A stretch of DNA of 13,377 nt from Caldilinea sp. CFX5 (GCA_021405325.1 QWII01000166.1:1-13377), one strand, 5' to 3'. Shown: positions 1 through 6,879, counted from the stretch's first letter. Numbers and translations are program-made. Notes: generated by a model from the letters alone, not told the origin.

Positions 1-155
1 TTTCATGGCGGTGCGGGCTTATGACGAATCAACGCTTTGCATACCTCATTCGATGCGTTTCCAGTACGCTAGCAAACCATCGGTTGCTTCCTAAATCCGC
101 TGTTGTGCCGCGCCGGCCTTGACAAAATTTCCGCGCGCTTTTGAAGGAATGGCTT
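1..155. other. Left-edge stretch, possible tail of an upstream gene
   Basis: No gene can be assigned with confidence. All three + frames are open from the window edge for some distance: frame 1 stops at 24, frame 2 at 94, frame 3 at 121. Frame 2 gives 30 residues including AVRAYDESTL and could be the end of a gene cut by the window edge, but I do not recognise it. Positions 71-107 match a dispersed repeat also found at 8809-8846. A TTGACA hexamer lies at 119-124 but has no convincing -10 partner before the start codon at 156. Confidence 0.3.
71..107 (+). repeat. Dispersed repeat, copy 1
   Basis: About 37 nt, sharing CGGTTGCTTCC-type and TGTTGTG blocks with 8809-8846 in the same orientation. 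Roughly 32 of 38 aligned positions agree, with one gap. This copy sits 50 nt upstream of the dehydrogenase start, while the other overlaps the 3' end of the large STAND gene. The similarity is seen directly; the nature of the repeat is unknown. Confidence 0.55.
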
Positions 156-1139
156 ATGACAACCAAACGACTCAATGTTCTCTTTCTTACCCACCCCGTG
201 CGCCCAGAACTCTTTACGCCGTGGGGCGAGGATGTGGTGACGGCCATCGGGAATCGGCACAATCTGCGCATTTTGGACAGAAGCCAACCCCTGGCCCCCC
301 AGTTTGCCGATGTCGATGTGGTGATCGACCACGGCGGCGCGGCGGGGACGCGGGAAATGCTTGATGTCGCCGGCTCGGCCAAGCTCTGGCAAGTCTTAGG
401 CACAGGGCTGGATCATTTTGACCTGGACTACTGGCGGTCGAAAGGAATGCCGGTCGCCAATTGTCCGGGGCCATTTAGCGCCACGGCTCTGGCCGAATGC
501 GCCATGATGTTTATCCTGCTGTTGGCGCGTCGCTACCCGGTGGCCCAGGCAAACCTGCAACAGCAGAAGTTGTATGAACCGCTCGGCCGCGAACTGGAAG
601 GATTGCGGCTGGGCATTATCGGCTTTGGCGCCAGCGGGATCGAACTGGCGAAACGAGCCAAAGGCTTTGGCTTGCGCCTTTCCGCCATTGACATTCGGGC
701 GGTCAGCGCCGCTGAAGTGCAGGAGTATGGCCTGGAGTTTGTCGGCACGCCCGCCGACCTGGACAAAGTGGTGGCGGCGGTGGATATTCTCTCCCTCCAC
801 CTGCATCTCAACCGGGAAACCCACCACATCATCGACGCCCGTCGCCTGGCCCTGATGAAAGCCGACGCCTTCTTGATCAATGTGGCGCGGGGCGCGCTGG
901 TCGATGAGGCGGCGTTGGAACAAGCGCTGCTGGCCGGTAAACTGGGTGGCGCCGGGTTGGATGCCTTTAGCCAGGAGCCGCCCGACATCAGCGCGCCCCT
1001 CTTTCGTCTGCCCAACGTCATCGCCATGCCCCATACCGCCGGCACCACGGACGGCACTTCGCGCAAACGCGCCCAGTGCTGCGCCGATAATGTGGATCGC
1101 ATTGCCGCCGGGCTGGCACCACTTTATCGCGTGGCTTGA
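156..1139 (+). CDS. D-2-hydroxyacid dehydrogenase family protein (NAD-dependent)
   Basis: A 327-residue protein of the D-isomer-specific 2-hydroxyacid dehydrogenase family (phosphoglycerate, glycerate and formate dehydrogenase relatives), which interconvert 2-hydroxyacids and 2-oxoacids with NAD(P). The Rossmann motif GFGASG is at residues 156-161, and acidic D179 at the end of the second strand favours NAD over NADP. The usual catalytic set is present: R245 in NVARGALVD, E274 in FSQEP and H293 in MPHTAG. The length is normal. An in-frame TTG lies at 141, but ATG at 156 is preferred because GAAGGA (143-148) sits at good Shine-Dalgarno distance. It is cytoplasmic. It lies 79 bp upstream of an enolase-superfamily gene in the same direction, which suggests a shared role in hydroxyacid or sugar-acid metabolism. 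The exact substrate cannot be read from the sequence. A fragment of a second related gene lies at 2290-2327. Confidence 0.93.
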   Translation: MTTKRLNVLFLTHPVRPELFTPWGEDVVTAIGNRHNLRILDRSQPLAPQFADVDVVIDHGGAAGTREMLDVAGSAKLWQVLGTGLDHFDLDYWRSKGMPVANCPGPFSATALAECAMMFILLLARRYPVAQANLQQQKLYEPLGRELEGLRLGIIGFGASGIELAKRAKGFGLRLSAIDIRAVSAAEVQEYGLEFVGTPADLDKVVAAVDILSLHLHLNRETHHIIDARRLALMKADAFLINVARGALVDEAALEQALLAGKLGGAGLDAFSQEPPDISAPLFRLPNVIAMPHTAGTTDGTSRKRAQCCADNVDRIAAGLAPLYRVA

Positions 1140-1218
1140 CCGACTACTGGCAGCGCTGTCGATCATAGGGTGCTTGTCAACGCACGCAAGATAGTGCAAC
1201 CAAGTTTACAGGGGGATT

Positions 1219-2280
1219 ATGCAGATTACACAGGTAGAATTAGCAGTGGTGGAAGTGCGTTCGGACTATGACGAGGTGATCATCACCATCCGGACGGATA
1301 GCGGGCTTGTGGGACATAGCATGGCCTGGGGCAGCAAAGGGGGCCGCCGTCTGGCGGAGGAGATTGCGGCCGTGATTGTGCCTGAACTCATCGGCGAAGA
1401 TCCGATCAACCGCGAATATCTTTTTCACAAGATCAACCAGGCCGACCGCTGGGGTGGTCACTTGCCCATCACCGCGCATGGGCCGATTGACATCGCGCTA
1501 TGGGATATTACGGCCAAGCAAGCCGGGTTGCCGCTCTACAAGCTGATTGGCGGCTATCGTGACAAGATCCTGGCCTATGCCACCGGGCCACGCTATCCGA
1601 CGGCAGAAGAATATGTCGAAGAAGCCAAACGCGCCAGAAGCCAGGGCTTTCGGGCTTACAAGTTGCACCCTCCCGGCGACGCCGAACTCGATATTGAATG
1701 CTGCCGCAAAGTACGGGAAGCGATGGGACCTTCGTATATGCTGATGAGTGATCCTGTGGGCGCCTACAACTACGAAGATGCCTTGCGTGTGGGACGTGCA
1801 TTGGAGAAATTGGATTTTCTCTGGTATGAAGAGCCGTTGCATGACTATGACATCCACAACTATGTACGGTTGGCGCAAGCGCTGGATATTCCCATTGCCG
1901 GCGTCGAGTGGGCCGCCGGTCGTTACCACCTGGCGGCCGAGTATATTGTGCGCGGGGCCGTTGACATTGTGCGCAGTGATGTTTCCTGGAAAGGCGGGAT
2001 TACCGGCTATCTCAAGACGGCCCATTTGTGCGAGGCCTTTGGCTTGAATTGTGAAATTCACCTGGCGATCCATGCGCTGCTCAACGTGGCGAATGTTCAC
2101 GCGGCCTGTGCTATCCGCAACTGTCGTTTTGTAGAGTTGACGACGCCCATCAACAACTTTGGCATTGCCCCTGGCTTGACCTTAGATGCCGATGGCTATA
2201 TCCACGCGCCGACCGCGCCAGGGTTAGGCGTTGACCTGGATTGGGCAACGCTGGAGCCGAAGGTAAAGGTGCGCTTGTAA
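1219..2280 (+). CDS. Mandelate racemase/muconate lactonizing enzyme family protein (probable sugar-acid dehydratase or racemase)
   Basis: A 353-residue enolase-superfamily protein with the N-terminal capping domain (about 1-125) followed by the TIM-barrel. Such enzymes abstract the proton alpha to a carboxylate, with Mg2+ stabilising the enolate; many members dehydrate sugar acids. Visible metal ligands are D178 (SDP), E204 (WYEEP) and E230 (AGVEW). The D254 and H281 (CEIH) pair matches the Asp-His dyad of the mandelate racemase subgroup. On the second barrel strand the motif reads K148-L-H150 rather than the more common K-x-K, so one catalytic face may differ. GGGGG just upstream of ATG 1219 serves as the ribosome binding site. 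The gene sits between the hydroxyacid dehydrogenase and the corrinoid methyl-transfer genes. Family assignment is firm; dehydratase versus racemase, and the substrate, are not determined. Confidence 0.92.
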   Translation: MQITQVELAVVEVRSDYDEVIITIRTDSGLVGHSMAWGSKGGRRLAEEIAAVIVPELIGEDPINREYLFHKINQADRWGGHLPITAHGPIDIALWDITAKQAGLPLYKLIGGYRDKILAYATGPRYPTAEEYVEEAKRARSQGFRAYKLHPPGDAELDIECCRKVREAMGPSYMLMSDPVGAYNYEDALRVGRALEKLDFLWYEEPLHDYDIHNYVRLAQALDIPIAGVEWAAGRYHLAAEYIVRGAVDIVRSDVSWKGGITGYLKTAHLCEAFGLNCEIHLAIHALLNVANVHAACAIRNCRFVELTTPINNFGIAPGLTLDADGYIHAPTAPGLGVDLDWATLEPKVKVRL

Positions 2281-2289
2281 ACAACTATG

Positions 2290-2327
2290 TTGCGCCGACA
2301 ATGTGGAACGCACCGCCGCCGGCTGGA
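2290..2327 (+). pseudogene. 3' remnant of a second D-2-hydroxyacid dehydrogenase gene
   Basis: Beginning 10 bp after the stop of the enolase-family gene, this segment closely matches 1079-1118, near the 3' end of the dehydrogenase gene. About 33 of 38 positions agree, with one base missing in the remnant. It translates as CADNVERTAAG against CADNVDRIAAG in the intact enzyme (residues 309-319). Beyond that the similarity fades. The amino-acid-preserving differences suggest a decayed paralogue or homologous gene end rather than a fresh copy. Seen directly by comparison within the window; the origin by duplication or replacement is inference. Confidence 0.6.
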
Positions 2328-2408
2328 ACAGCAGAACCGCATTACCGTGTTGCCTGATCTGCGTGTCTGGTATATGATTCTAGAAAGCTGTCTAAAAAGT
2401 CGTCTTAC

Positions 2409-2580
2409 ACCACAAAGACACCAAGGCATCTTCAAGCAATACACTATTCAGCCAAGCAGAAGCGCTCCACCCTACTCCTCCCCAAAGAGGCAATTGTTTC
2501 GGAGTAGAGAATGGCTCCCATCTTGGGGTGGAGTAGGGCAAGGCTCATTATTTCTTTGAATCTGCCTTCGACTTTGTGGT
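2409..2580. repeat. Nested inverted-repeat element upstream of the URO-D methyltransferase gene
   Basis: The outer ends are ACCACAAAG (2409-2417) and CTTTGTGGT (2572-2580), a perfect 9-bp inverted pair, with AAGG/CCTT extending it after short mismatched spacers. Inside lies a second inverted pair, CCCTACTCCTCCCCAA (2470-2485) and TTGGGGTGGAGTAGGG (2523-2538), 15 of 16 paired. With the dehydrogenase remnant it accounts for most of the 327-bp gap 2281-2607, which has no convincing gene. Its right end is 13 bp from the ribosome binding site of the next gene, so it may affect expression. A weak promoter-like pair, TTGAAT (2556-2561) and TTTAAA (2580-2585), is present but not convincing. No target duplication was identified. 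Confidence 0.45.
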
Positions 2581-2607
2581 TTAAAATCGCCCTAAGGAGC
2601 CTAAGCC

Positions 2608-3636
2608 ATGCAAACCATGACACCCAAAGCACGTTTTCTTGCCGCGATGCGGGGCGAACCGGTGGATCGCCCGCCCGCAGCCAGTATTGTCTCTGTGATC
2701 AACTACGAATTGATGGATCTCACCGGTGCGCACTTTCCCTATGCCAACACCGAGCCGGAAGCAATGGCCGCCCTCGCCGCCGGCGCCCATGACATCATGG
2801 GCTTTGACAGCGTGATGCCGGTCTTTAGCATCGCCCAGGAGGCCACGGCGCTGGGCTGCCAGGTCGATTGGTCGGACAAGGACATGATGCCCAACCCGAC
2901 CGATGCCCCCTGGGCGGACCGCAGCGTGGAGATTAAGTTGCCCGATGGCTTTCCCGATTCCTTTTTGGAAGATAAGTATGTCAGTTGCGCCATTGAGGCG
3001 ATCCGCTTGCTGAAAAAACACTTTGGCGACAAAGTGGTGATCATCGGCAAAGTGATGGGACCCTGGACCCTGTCCTATCACTGTTACAATGTCCAGGAAT
3101 TTCTCTTTGACACGATCATGGACCCGGATCGTGTGCGGAAATCGTTGGAGACCTTGGCGCCGGTGCCGGTCCTCTTCGCCAAAGCGCAACTGGAAGCCGG
3201 CGCCGATATGATTGTCTGGGCCGACCATGCCACCGGTGATCTGGTGCGCAACACCACCTATCGCGATTTTCTCCTCCCCTTCCATCAGGAATTGATTCCG
3301 CAAGTGCCGGCGCCGGTCATCTTGCATTGCTGTGGCAAAACGCTGGATCGCGTCGATTATTTCTGTCAGGCGGGCTTTGCCGGCTACCATTTTGAATCGG
3401 CCAATGCCGCCGAAACCATGGTGGAAAAAACCGCCGGGCGCATGAAGCTGGCCGGCAATGTCAATAACCCCAAGACGCTCTTTGCCAAGGGGCCGGCCGA
3501 AGTGCGCGCCGAAGCGCAACGCGCCATCGACGCCGGCGTACAAATCATCGCCCCCGAATGCGCAGTGCCGTTACAGGCGCCCGTGCGCAACCTGGTAGAG
3601 ATTGTCGCGACCTGCAAGGATAACCCAAAAGCGTGA
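2608..3636 (+). CDS. URO-D/MtaA-family corrinoid methyltransferase (zinc-dependent)
   Basis: A 342-residue protein of the uroporphyrinogen decarboxylase superfamily, in the branch that includes MtaA and CmuA methyltransferases rather than haem biosynthesis. The zinc-thiolate signature H-x-C...C is visible as H240-C-C242 (ILHCCG) and C318 (PECAVP). In this branch Zn2+ activates a thiol or methyl acceptor, or assists demethylation of the substrate, with the methyl group passing to or from cob(I)alamin. The fold is otherwise a complete TIM barrel (N-terminal TPKARFLAAMRGEPVDRPP, GKVMGPWTL near 147-155). AAGGAG (2594-2599) sets ATG 2608. The adjacent corrinoid protein and RACo genes strongly support a methyl-transfer role. 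Whether it acts as the substrate-demethylating MT1 or as MT2 delivering the methyl group to an acceptor is open, because no second methyltransferase is in the window. Its stop codon lies inside the first unit of a repeat array. Confidence 0.88.
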   Translation: MQTMTPKARFLAAMRGEPVDRPPAASIVSVINYELMDLTGAHFPYANTEPEAMAALAAGAHDIMGFDSVMPVFSIAQEATALGCQVDWSDKDMMPNPTDAPWADRSVEIKLPDGFPDSFLEDKYVSCAIEAIRLLKKHFGDKVVIIGKVMGPWTLSYHCYNVQEFLFDTIMDPDRVRKSLETLAPVPVLFAKAQLEAGADMIVWADHATGDLVRNTTYRDFLLPFHQELIPQVPAPVILHCCGKTLDRVDYFCQAGFAGYHFESANAAETMVEKTAGRMKLAGNVNNPKTLFAKGPAEVRAEAQRAIDAGVQIIAPECAVPLQAPVRNLVEIVATCKDNPKA

Positions 3637-3748
3637 TAACGTGATACGTGATACGTGATAACATGATACTGGCGCGGCGGAACACGCAGCACGTATCACG
3701 CAGCACGTATCACGCAGCACGAATTACGCAGCACGAATCACGAATCAC
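3633..3748. repeat. 7-bp word array in two inverted halves between the methyltransferase and corrinoid protein genes
   Basis: The left half (3633-3669) holds five words of 7-8 bp: GTGATAAC, GTGATAC, GTGATAC, GTGATAAC, ATGATAC. The right half (3684-3746) holds nine strict 7-bp words of consensus ACGNA(G/T)(C/T), alternating ACGCAGC with ACGTATC and then ACGAAT(C/T). GTATCAC read across the right-half words is the reverse complement of GTGATAC, so the halves can pair into an imperfect long hairpin around 3670-3683. The TGA stop of the upstream gene (3634-3636) is part of the first word. The array ends at the Shine-Dalgarno TAGGAG (3751-3756) of the next gene. Confidence 0.8.
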
Positions 3749-3761
3749 CCTAGGAGTTTTC

Positions 3762-4526
3762 ATGAATCGGCAAGAAGAAATCAAAAGAGACTTATTTGAC
3801 TGTACGCTGGACGGCGAGATCGATGAAGTGCGGGCGCTGACCGAAGAGGGGATTGCCCTGGGCATGGACCCGTTGGAGATTCTCTTTGGCGCGTTGATCC
3901 CCTCATTGCAGGAAGTGGGCCGCCTCTTTGAAATCGGCGAATACTTTGTGCCGGAAATGTTGGTGTCGGCGCGCGCCATGCAAGGCGCGATGACCCTGCT
4001 GCGCCCGCTGATGGTGGACAAAGGCGCCAAACCGCTGGGCAAGGTCGTCATGCTCACCGTCAAAGGCGATGTCCATGACATTGGCAAAAACCTCTGCAAC
4101 ATTATGTTGGAAGGGGAAGGCTTTGAGGTGATCGATTTGGGTGTCAATGTCAAACCGGAGGCCCTCATCGCGGCCGTGCAGACCCATCAGCCCCAATTGG
4201 TCGGCTTCTCGGCCTTTTTGACCACCACCATGCCCTTCTTCAAAACCAATCTGACCGCACTGAGCGAGGCGGGGCTGCGCGACAAGGTCAAGGTCATGGT
4301 GGGCGGCGCGCCGGTGACCGAAGAGTTTGCCCAGGTAGTCGGGGCCGATGGCTATGCCAAGGATGCCGGCTCTTGTGTGCGGCTGGCCAAACGCTTCATG
4401 GTCGAACTGGGCTACGACATCGAGCAGCACCAGGCCCCCTCCGGCGCCGCCGCGTTGGCGGCCGCCGTGCAAGCGGTGGAAGCGATGATCAATAAAGCGG
4501 ACGAGCATGCGCAGGTGGCCCGGTGA
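3762..4526 (+). CDS. Cobalamin-binding corrinoid protein (MtaC/MtbC/MttC type)
   Basis: A 254-residue methyl-carrier protein of corrinoid-dependent methyltransferase systems. The helical cap domain (about 1-88, including GALIPSLQEVGRLFEIGEYFVPEML) is followed by a Rossmann-like B12-binding domain (about 92-220). The lower cobalt ligand is H105 in the motif D103-x-H105-x-x-G108 (KGDVHDIGKN), supported by GFSAFLTTTMP and VMVGGAPVT, which surround the nucleotide tail of the cofactor in this family. The C-terminal 30 residues are Ala/Glu-rich and less typical. ATG 3762 is chosen because TAGGAG (3751-3756) precedes it and homology begins there; the reading frame stays open upstream to 3648, but that extension would translate repeat DNA. 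It accepts a methyl group on cob(I)amide and passes it on. It lies between its presumed methyltransferase and its presumed reductive activator. Confidence 0.94.
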   Translation: MNRQEEIKRDLFDCTLDGEIDEVRALTEEGIALGMDPLEILFGALIPSLQEVGRLFEIGEYFVPEMLVSARAMQGAMTLLRPLMVDKGAKPLGKVVMLTVKGDVHDIGKNLCNIMLEGEGFEVIDLGVNVKPEALIAAVQTHQPQLVGFSAFLTTTMPFFKTNLTALSEAGLRDKVKVMVGGAPVTEEFAQVVGADGYAKDAGSCVRLAKRFMVELGYDIEQHQAPSGAAALAAAVQAVEAMINKADEHAQVAR

Positions 4527-4528
4527 TC

Positions 4529-4684
4529 GGTCGTTTAGTCGCGTAGTCGTTTCGTCGTTTGGTCGCGTAGCCGTTTAGTCGCGTGGTCACTTGCTCACGA
4601 CTTCCGACCACGCGACTTTGCGACCACGCGACTTCGCAACCTCGTGACCACGCGACTTCGCGACCTCATGACCAAACGACTCTA
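4529..4684. repeat. 8-bp word array in two inverted halves between the corrinoid protein and RACo genes
   Basis: The left half (4529-4592) is eight consecutive 8-bp words such as GGTCGTTT, AGTCGCGT, AGTCGTTT, GGTCGCGT and GGTCACTT. The right half (4606-4677) is nine consecutive 8-bp words such as GACCACGC, GACTTTGC, GACTTCGC, AACCTCGT and GACCAAAC. Right-half words are close to reverse complements of left-half words; for example, AGTCGCGTGGTC (4577-4588) pairs with GACCACGCGACT (4606-4617). The array starts 2 bp after the corrinoid gene stop and ends about 20 bp before the Shine-Dalgarno of the next gene. It fills nearly the whole 193-bp gap, and no reading frame of interest lies in it. Confidence 0.8.
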
Positions 4685-4719
4685 TTTCAACATTCACGAT
4701 TTCGGAGAGACGCTACCTG

Positions 4720-6609
4720 ATGAGCGACCAAGCCATTGCCCCCACCAAGGTCACCATTGAGTTTCGCCCGCAGAACAAGGTCACCCGTGTGCCGCCGGGC
4801 ATGACGCTCTTTAACGCGGCCAACTGGATCGGCTTGCCGATTGACAGCACCTGTGGCGCCAAAGGGACCTGCGGCAAATGCAAGGTGCGCATCCTCAGCG
4901 GCAGCAATGGCATTAGCCCGGCAGACCGCAAAGTCTTCTCCGCCGAGGAGTTGCACGCCGGGTGGCGCCTTTCCTGTCGCGCCGAAGCGCAGGCCGATGT
5001 TGTCTGCGAAGTGCCGCGGCTCATGGGCAACCCTAAAGCCGCACTCCTGGGCTTTGGCCGTCATGTGGTCTTGAACCCCAACGTCCACAAACGCTTTTTG
5101 CGCCTGACGCCGCCGGAAATCGATGACCAGCGCAGCGACTTTGTCCGGTTGCGGGCCGCGCTGGCCGCCGAAGGCTTTGACGTGAAGGCGGCGCTGCCGG
5201 TGTTGCGCCGCCTGCCTGGTCTCCTGCGCGCCGCCGACTGGCAAGTGACCGCCGTCGTGGTGGGCCAGGAACTGGTCAGCGTGGAGGCCGGCGACACCAC
5301 CGAGCGCCTCTTTGGGCTGGCCTTTGACATCGGCACCACCACCGTCGTCGGCATGTTGCTGAACCTGCGCAACGGCGTCCCGGTCGCCGTCCAGTCGGCG
5401 CTCAATGGTCAGGCCATTTACGGCGCCGATGTGATTGCCCGCATCAGCCACGCCATGCTCCAGGCCGAGGGGTTGGCCCAACTCACCGAACGCATTGTGG
5501 CGACCATCAACAACCTGATTGCCGATCTGCTCCAGGCCGCCGGCGTCGCCCTGCATGAGGTCTACGAAGTGGTGGCCGTCGGCAACGCCACCATGCTGCA
5601 CCTACTCTTGGGCATCCACCCGGAAGCCATCGGCCTCCATCCCTTCATCCCGGTGGTGGATGAGCTGCTGCAGGTGGACGCCGGGGCGATCGGTCTGGCG
5701 ATCCTCCCGCAGGCGCAGGTGCATCTACTGCCCCACCTGGGGGCCTATGTGGGGGCCGATCTAGTGGGCGGGCTGCTGGCCACCGGGTTGGCGCAGGAGG
5801 AAGGGGTGCGTCTGCTAGTCGATGTGGGCACCAATGGCGAGATCATTCTCGGCTCCAAAGTGCGCACCGTGGCGACGGCGGCGCCGGCCGGCCCGGCCTT
5901 TGAGGGCGCCCAAATCAAAGATGGCATGCGCGCCAGCGCCGGGGCGATTGAGGCGGTGACCATTACCCATGACGGGGTTCAGCTCAAGGTGATCGGCGAT
6001 GTCGCGCCCATTGGCTTGTGCGGCTCCGGGCTGATCGACGCCGTGGCCCAGTTGCGGCTGGTCGGGCTGCTCTTGCCGTCGGGCAAATTTATCAAAGAAG
6101 ACGCCGCCGCCCGCTATGGCCCGGAACTAGCCCAGCGGCTGGTCAGCACCGCGGACGGCGCCCGCGCCTTTGTGCTGGCCTGGCCGGCGGAAACGGGCAG
6201 CGGCCAGCCTATTGTCTTAACCCAACGGGACATTCGCGAACTGCAATTTGCCAAAGGCGCGATTGCCGGCGGCATTGAGGTGGTGATGAGCGAATTGGGC
6301 GTCAGCGCCGCCGACCTGGCGGCCATCTACCTGGCCGGCTCCTTTGGCAACTATATCAACCCCCAAAGCGCCCGCATCATCGGCTTGACGCCCCCCGTCC
6401 CCGTGGAACGCATCAAAGCCGTGGGCAACGCCGCCGGCGAAGGCGCCAAGATGGCGCTGCTCTCCTTCCGCGAACGCGACGTCGCGCGCACCCTGCCCCA
6501 CCTGATCGAGTACCATGAACTCTCCGGGCGCGGCGATTTTAATGATTCGTTTATTGCTGTCCTCCAATTTCCCGATCTCGCCGATCTGGGGCTGGCGCCG
6601 AAGGAGTGA
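4720..6609 (+). CDS. RACo-type corrinoid protein reductive activator (2Fe-2S ferredoxin plus ASKHA/DUF4445 domain)
   Basis: A 629-residue protein resembling RACo and related activators, which use ATP hydrolysis to drive electron transfer into corrinoid proteins that have been oxidised to the inactive Co(II) state. The N-terminal ferredoxin domain shows the [2Fe-2S] cysteines C45, C51, C54 and C86 (CGAKGTCGKC ... LSCRAEA). After a linker region (about 100-195), the ASKHA ATPase-like part begins with FDIGTTTVVG (202-211), followed by AVGNATMLHLLLG (286-298), VDVGTNGEIIL (367-377) and the C-terminal LAGSFGNYINP segment near 550. The length is typical of the family. GGAGAG (4704-4709) upstream supports ATG 4720. 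It ends the + strand gene group and fits the corrinoid protein directly upstream. Confidence 0.93.
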   Translation: MSDQAIAPTKVTIEFRPQNKVTRVPPGMTLFNAANWIGLPIDSTCGAKGTCGKCKVRILSGSNGISPADRKVFSAEELHAGWRLSCRAEAQADVVCEVPRLMGNPKAALLGFGRHVVLNPNVHKRFLRLTPPEIDDQRSDFVRLRAALAAEGFDVKAALPVLRRLPGLLRAADWQVTAVVVGQELVSVEAGDTTERLFGLAFDIGTTTVVGMLLNLRNGVPVAVQSALNGQAIYGADVIARISHAMLQAEGLAQLTERIVATINNLIADLLQAAGVALHEVYEVVAVGNATMLHLLLGIHPEAIGLHPFIPVVDELLQVDAGAIGLAILPQAQVHLLPHLGAYVGADLVGGLLATGLAQEEGVRLLVDVGTNGEIILGSKVRTVATAAPAGPAFEGAQIKDGMRASAGAIEAVTITHDGVQLKVIGDVAPIGLCGSGLIDAVAQLRLVGLLLPSGKFIKEDAAARYGPELAQRLVSTADGARAFVLAWPAETGSGQPIVLTQRDIRELQFAKGAIAGGIEVVMSELGVSAADLAAIYLAGSFGNYINPQSARIIGLTPPVPVERIKAVGNAAGEGAKMALLSFRERDVARTLPHLIEYHELSGRGDFNDSFIAVLQFPDLADLGLAPKE

Positions 6610-6629
6610 AGGGGCGGCGGCGCCAGGTA

Positions 6630-6879
6630 GCGTGCGTGGCACTGACCAAGACCACGCTGTTTACACCCCAATCCACTGGTCAGTGCCGCGCACGCAGGGA
6701 CAGGGCGTGGGGGCTATACTCGCGTGCGCGGCACTGACCAAGACCACGCTGTTTACACCTCAATCCAGTGGTCAGTGCCGCGCACGCGGGGACGGGGCGT
6801 GGGGGCTATACTCGCGTGCGCGGCACTGACCAGTACGATGAAGGTAAGGGTAAGCGGTCTTGGTCAGTGCCACGCACGC
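6630..6879. repeat. Three 66-bp hairpin units at exact 92-bp spacing
   Basis: The units lie at 6630-6695, 6722-6787 and 6814-6879. Each has 19-bp inverted arms (GCGTGCGYGGCACTGACCA and its complement) around a 28-nt loop. The arms are perfect in unit 2 and carry one mismatch in units 1 and 3. Units are joined by two nearly identical 26-bp linkers (6696-6721, 6788-6813). The loops of units 1 and 2 differ at two positions. Unit 3 is inverted: reversed, its arms equal those of unit 1 including the mismatch, and its loop shares AGACC, but the remaining 23 nt are different. The first unit starts 20 bp after the RACo stop and may also act as a transcription terminator. No protein function is assigned. 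Confidence 0.85.

Noticed and set aside
119..147. Sigma-70 promoter starting at TTGACA (119-124)
   Set aside because: No acceptable -10 box at 16-18 bp, and the start codon at 156 would leave almost no leader.
396..1199. Long - strand open frame opposite the dehydrogenase gene
   Set aside because: Antisense shadow of a gene with a complete set of catalytic motifs; no recognisable domain.
2581..3543. Long - strand open frame of 320 codons opposite the methyltransferase gene
   Set aside because: It mirrors the URO-D gene, is rich in His/Gly/Arg as antisense frames of GC-rich genes are, and shows no family motif.
3633..4684. CRISPR array
   Set aside because: Repeats are 7-8 bp words without unique spacers and no cas genes are near; inverted halves do not fit a CRISPR.
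4687..5601. 304-codon - strand frame opposite the RACo gene
   Set aside because: Composition (His, Gln, Gly-rich) and position show it is an antisense shadow of the ferredoxin/ASKHA gene.
6630..6879. CRISPR or protein-coding region (frames 6515-6829 and 6724-6921)
   Set aside because: The open frames merely read through the hairpin repeats; arms are inverted within each unit, unlike CRISPR direct repeats.
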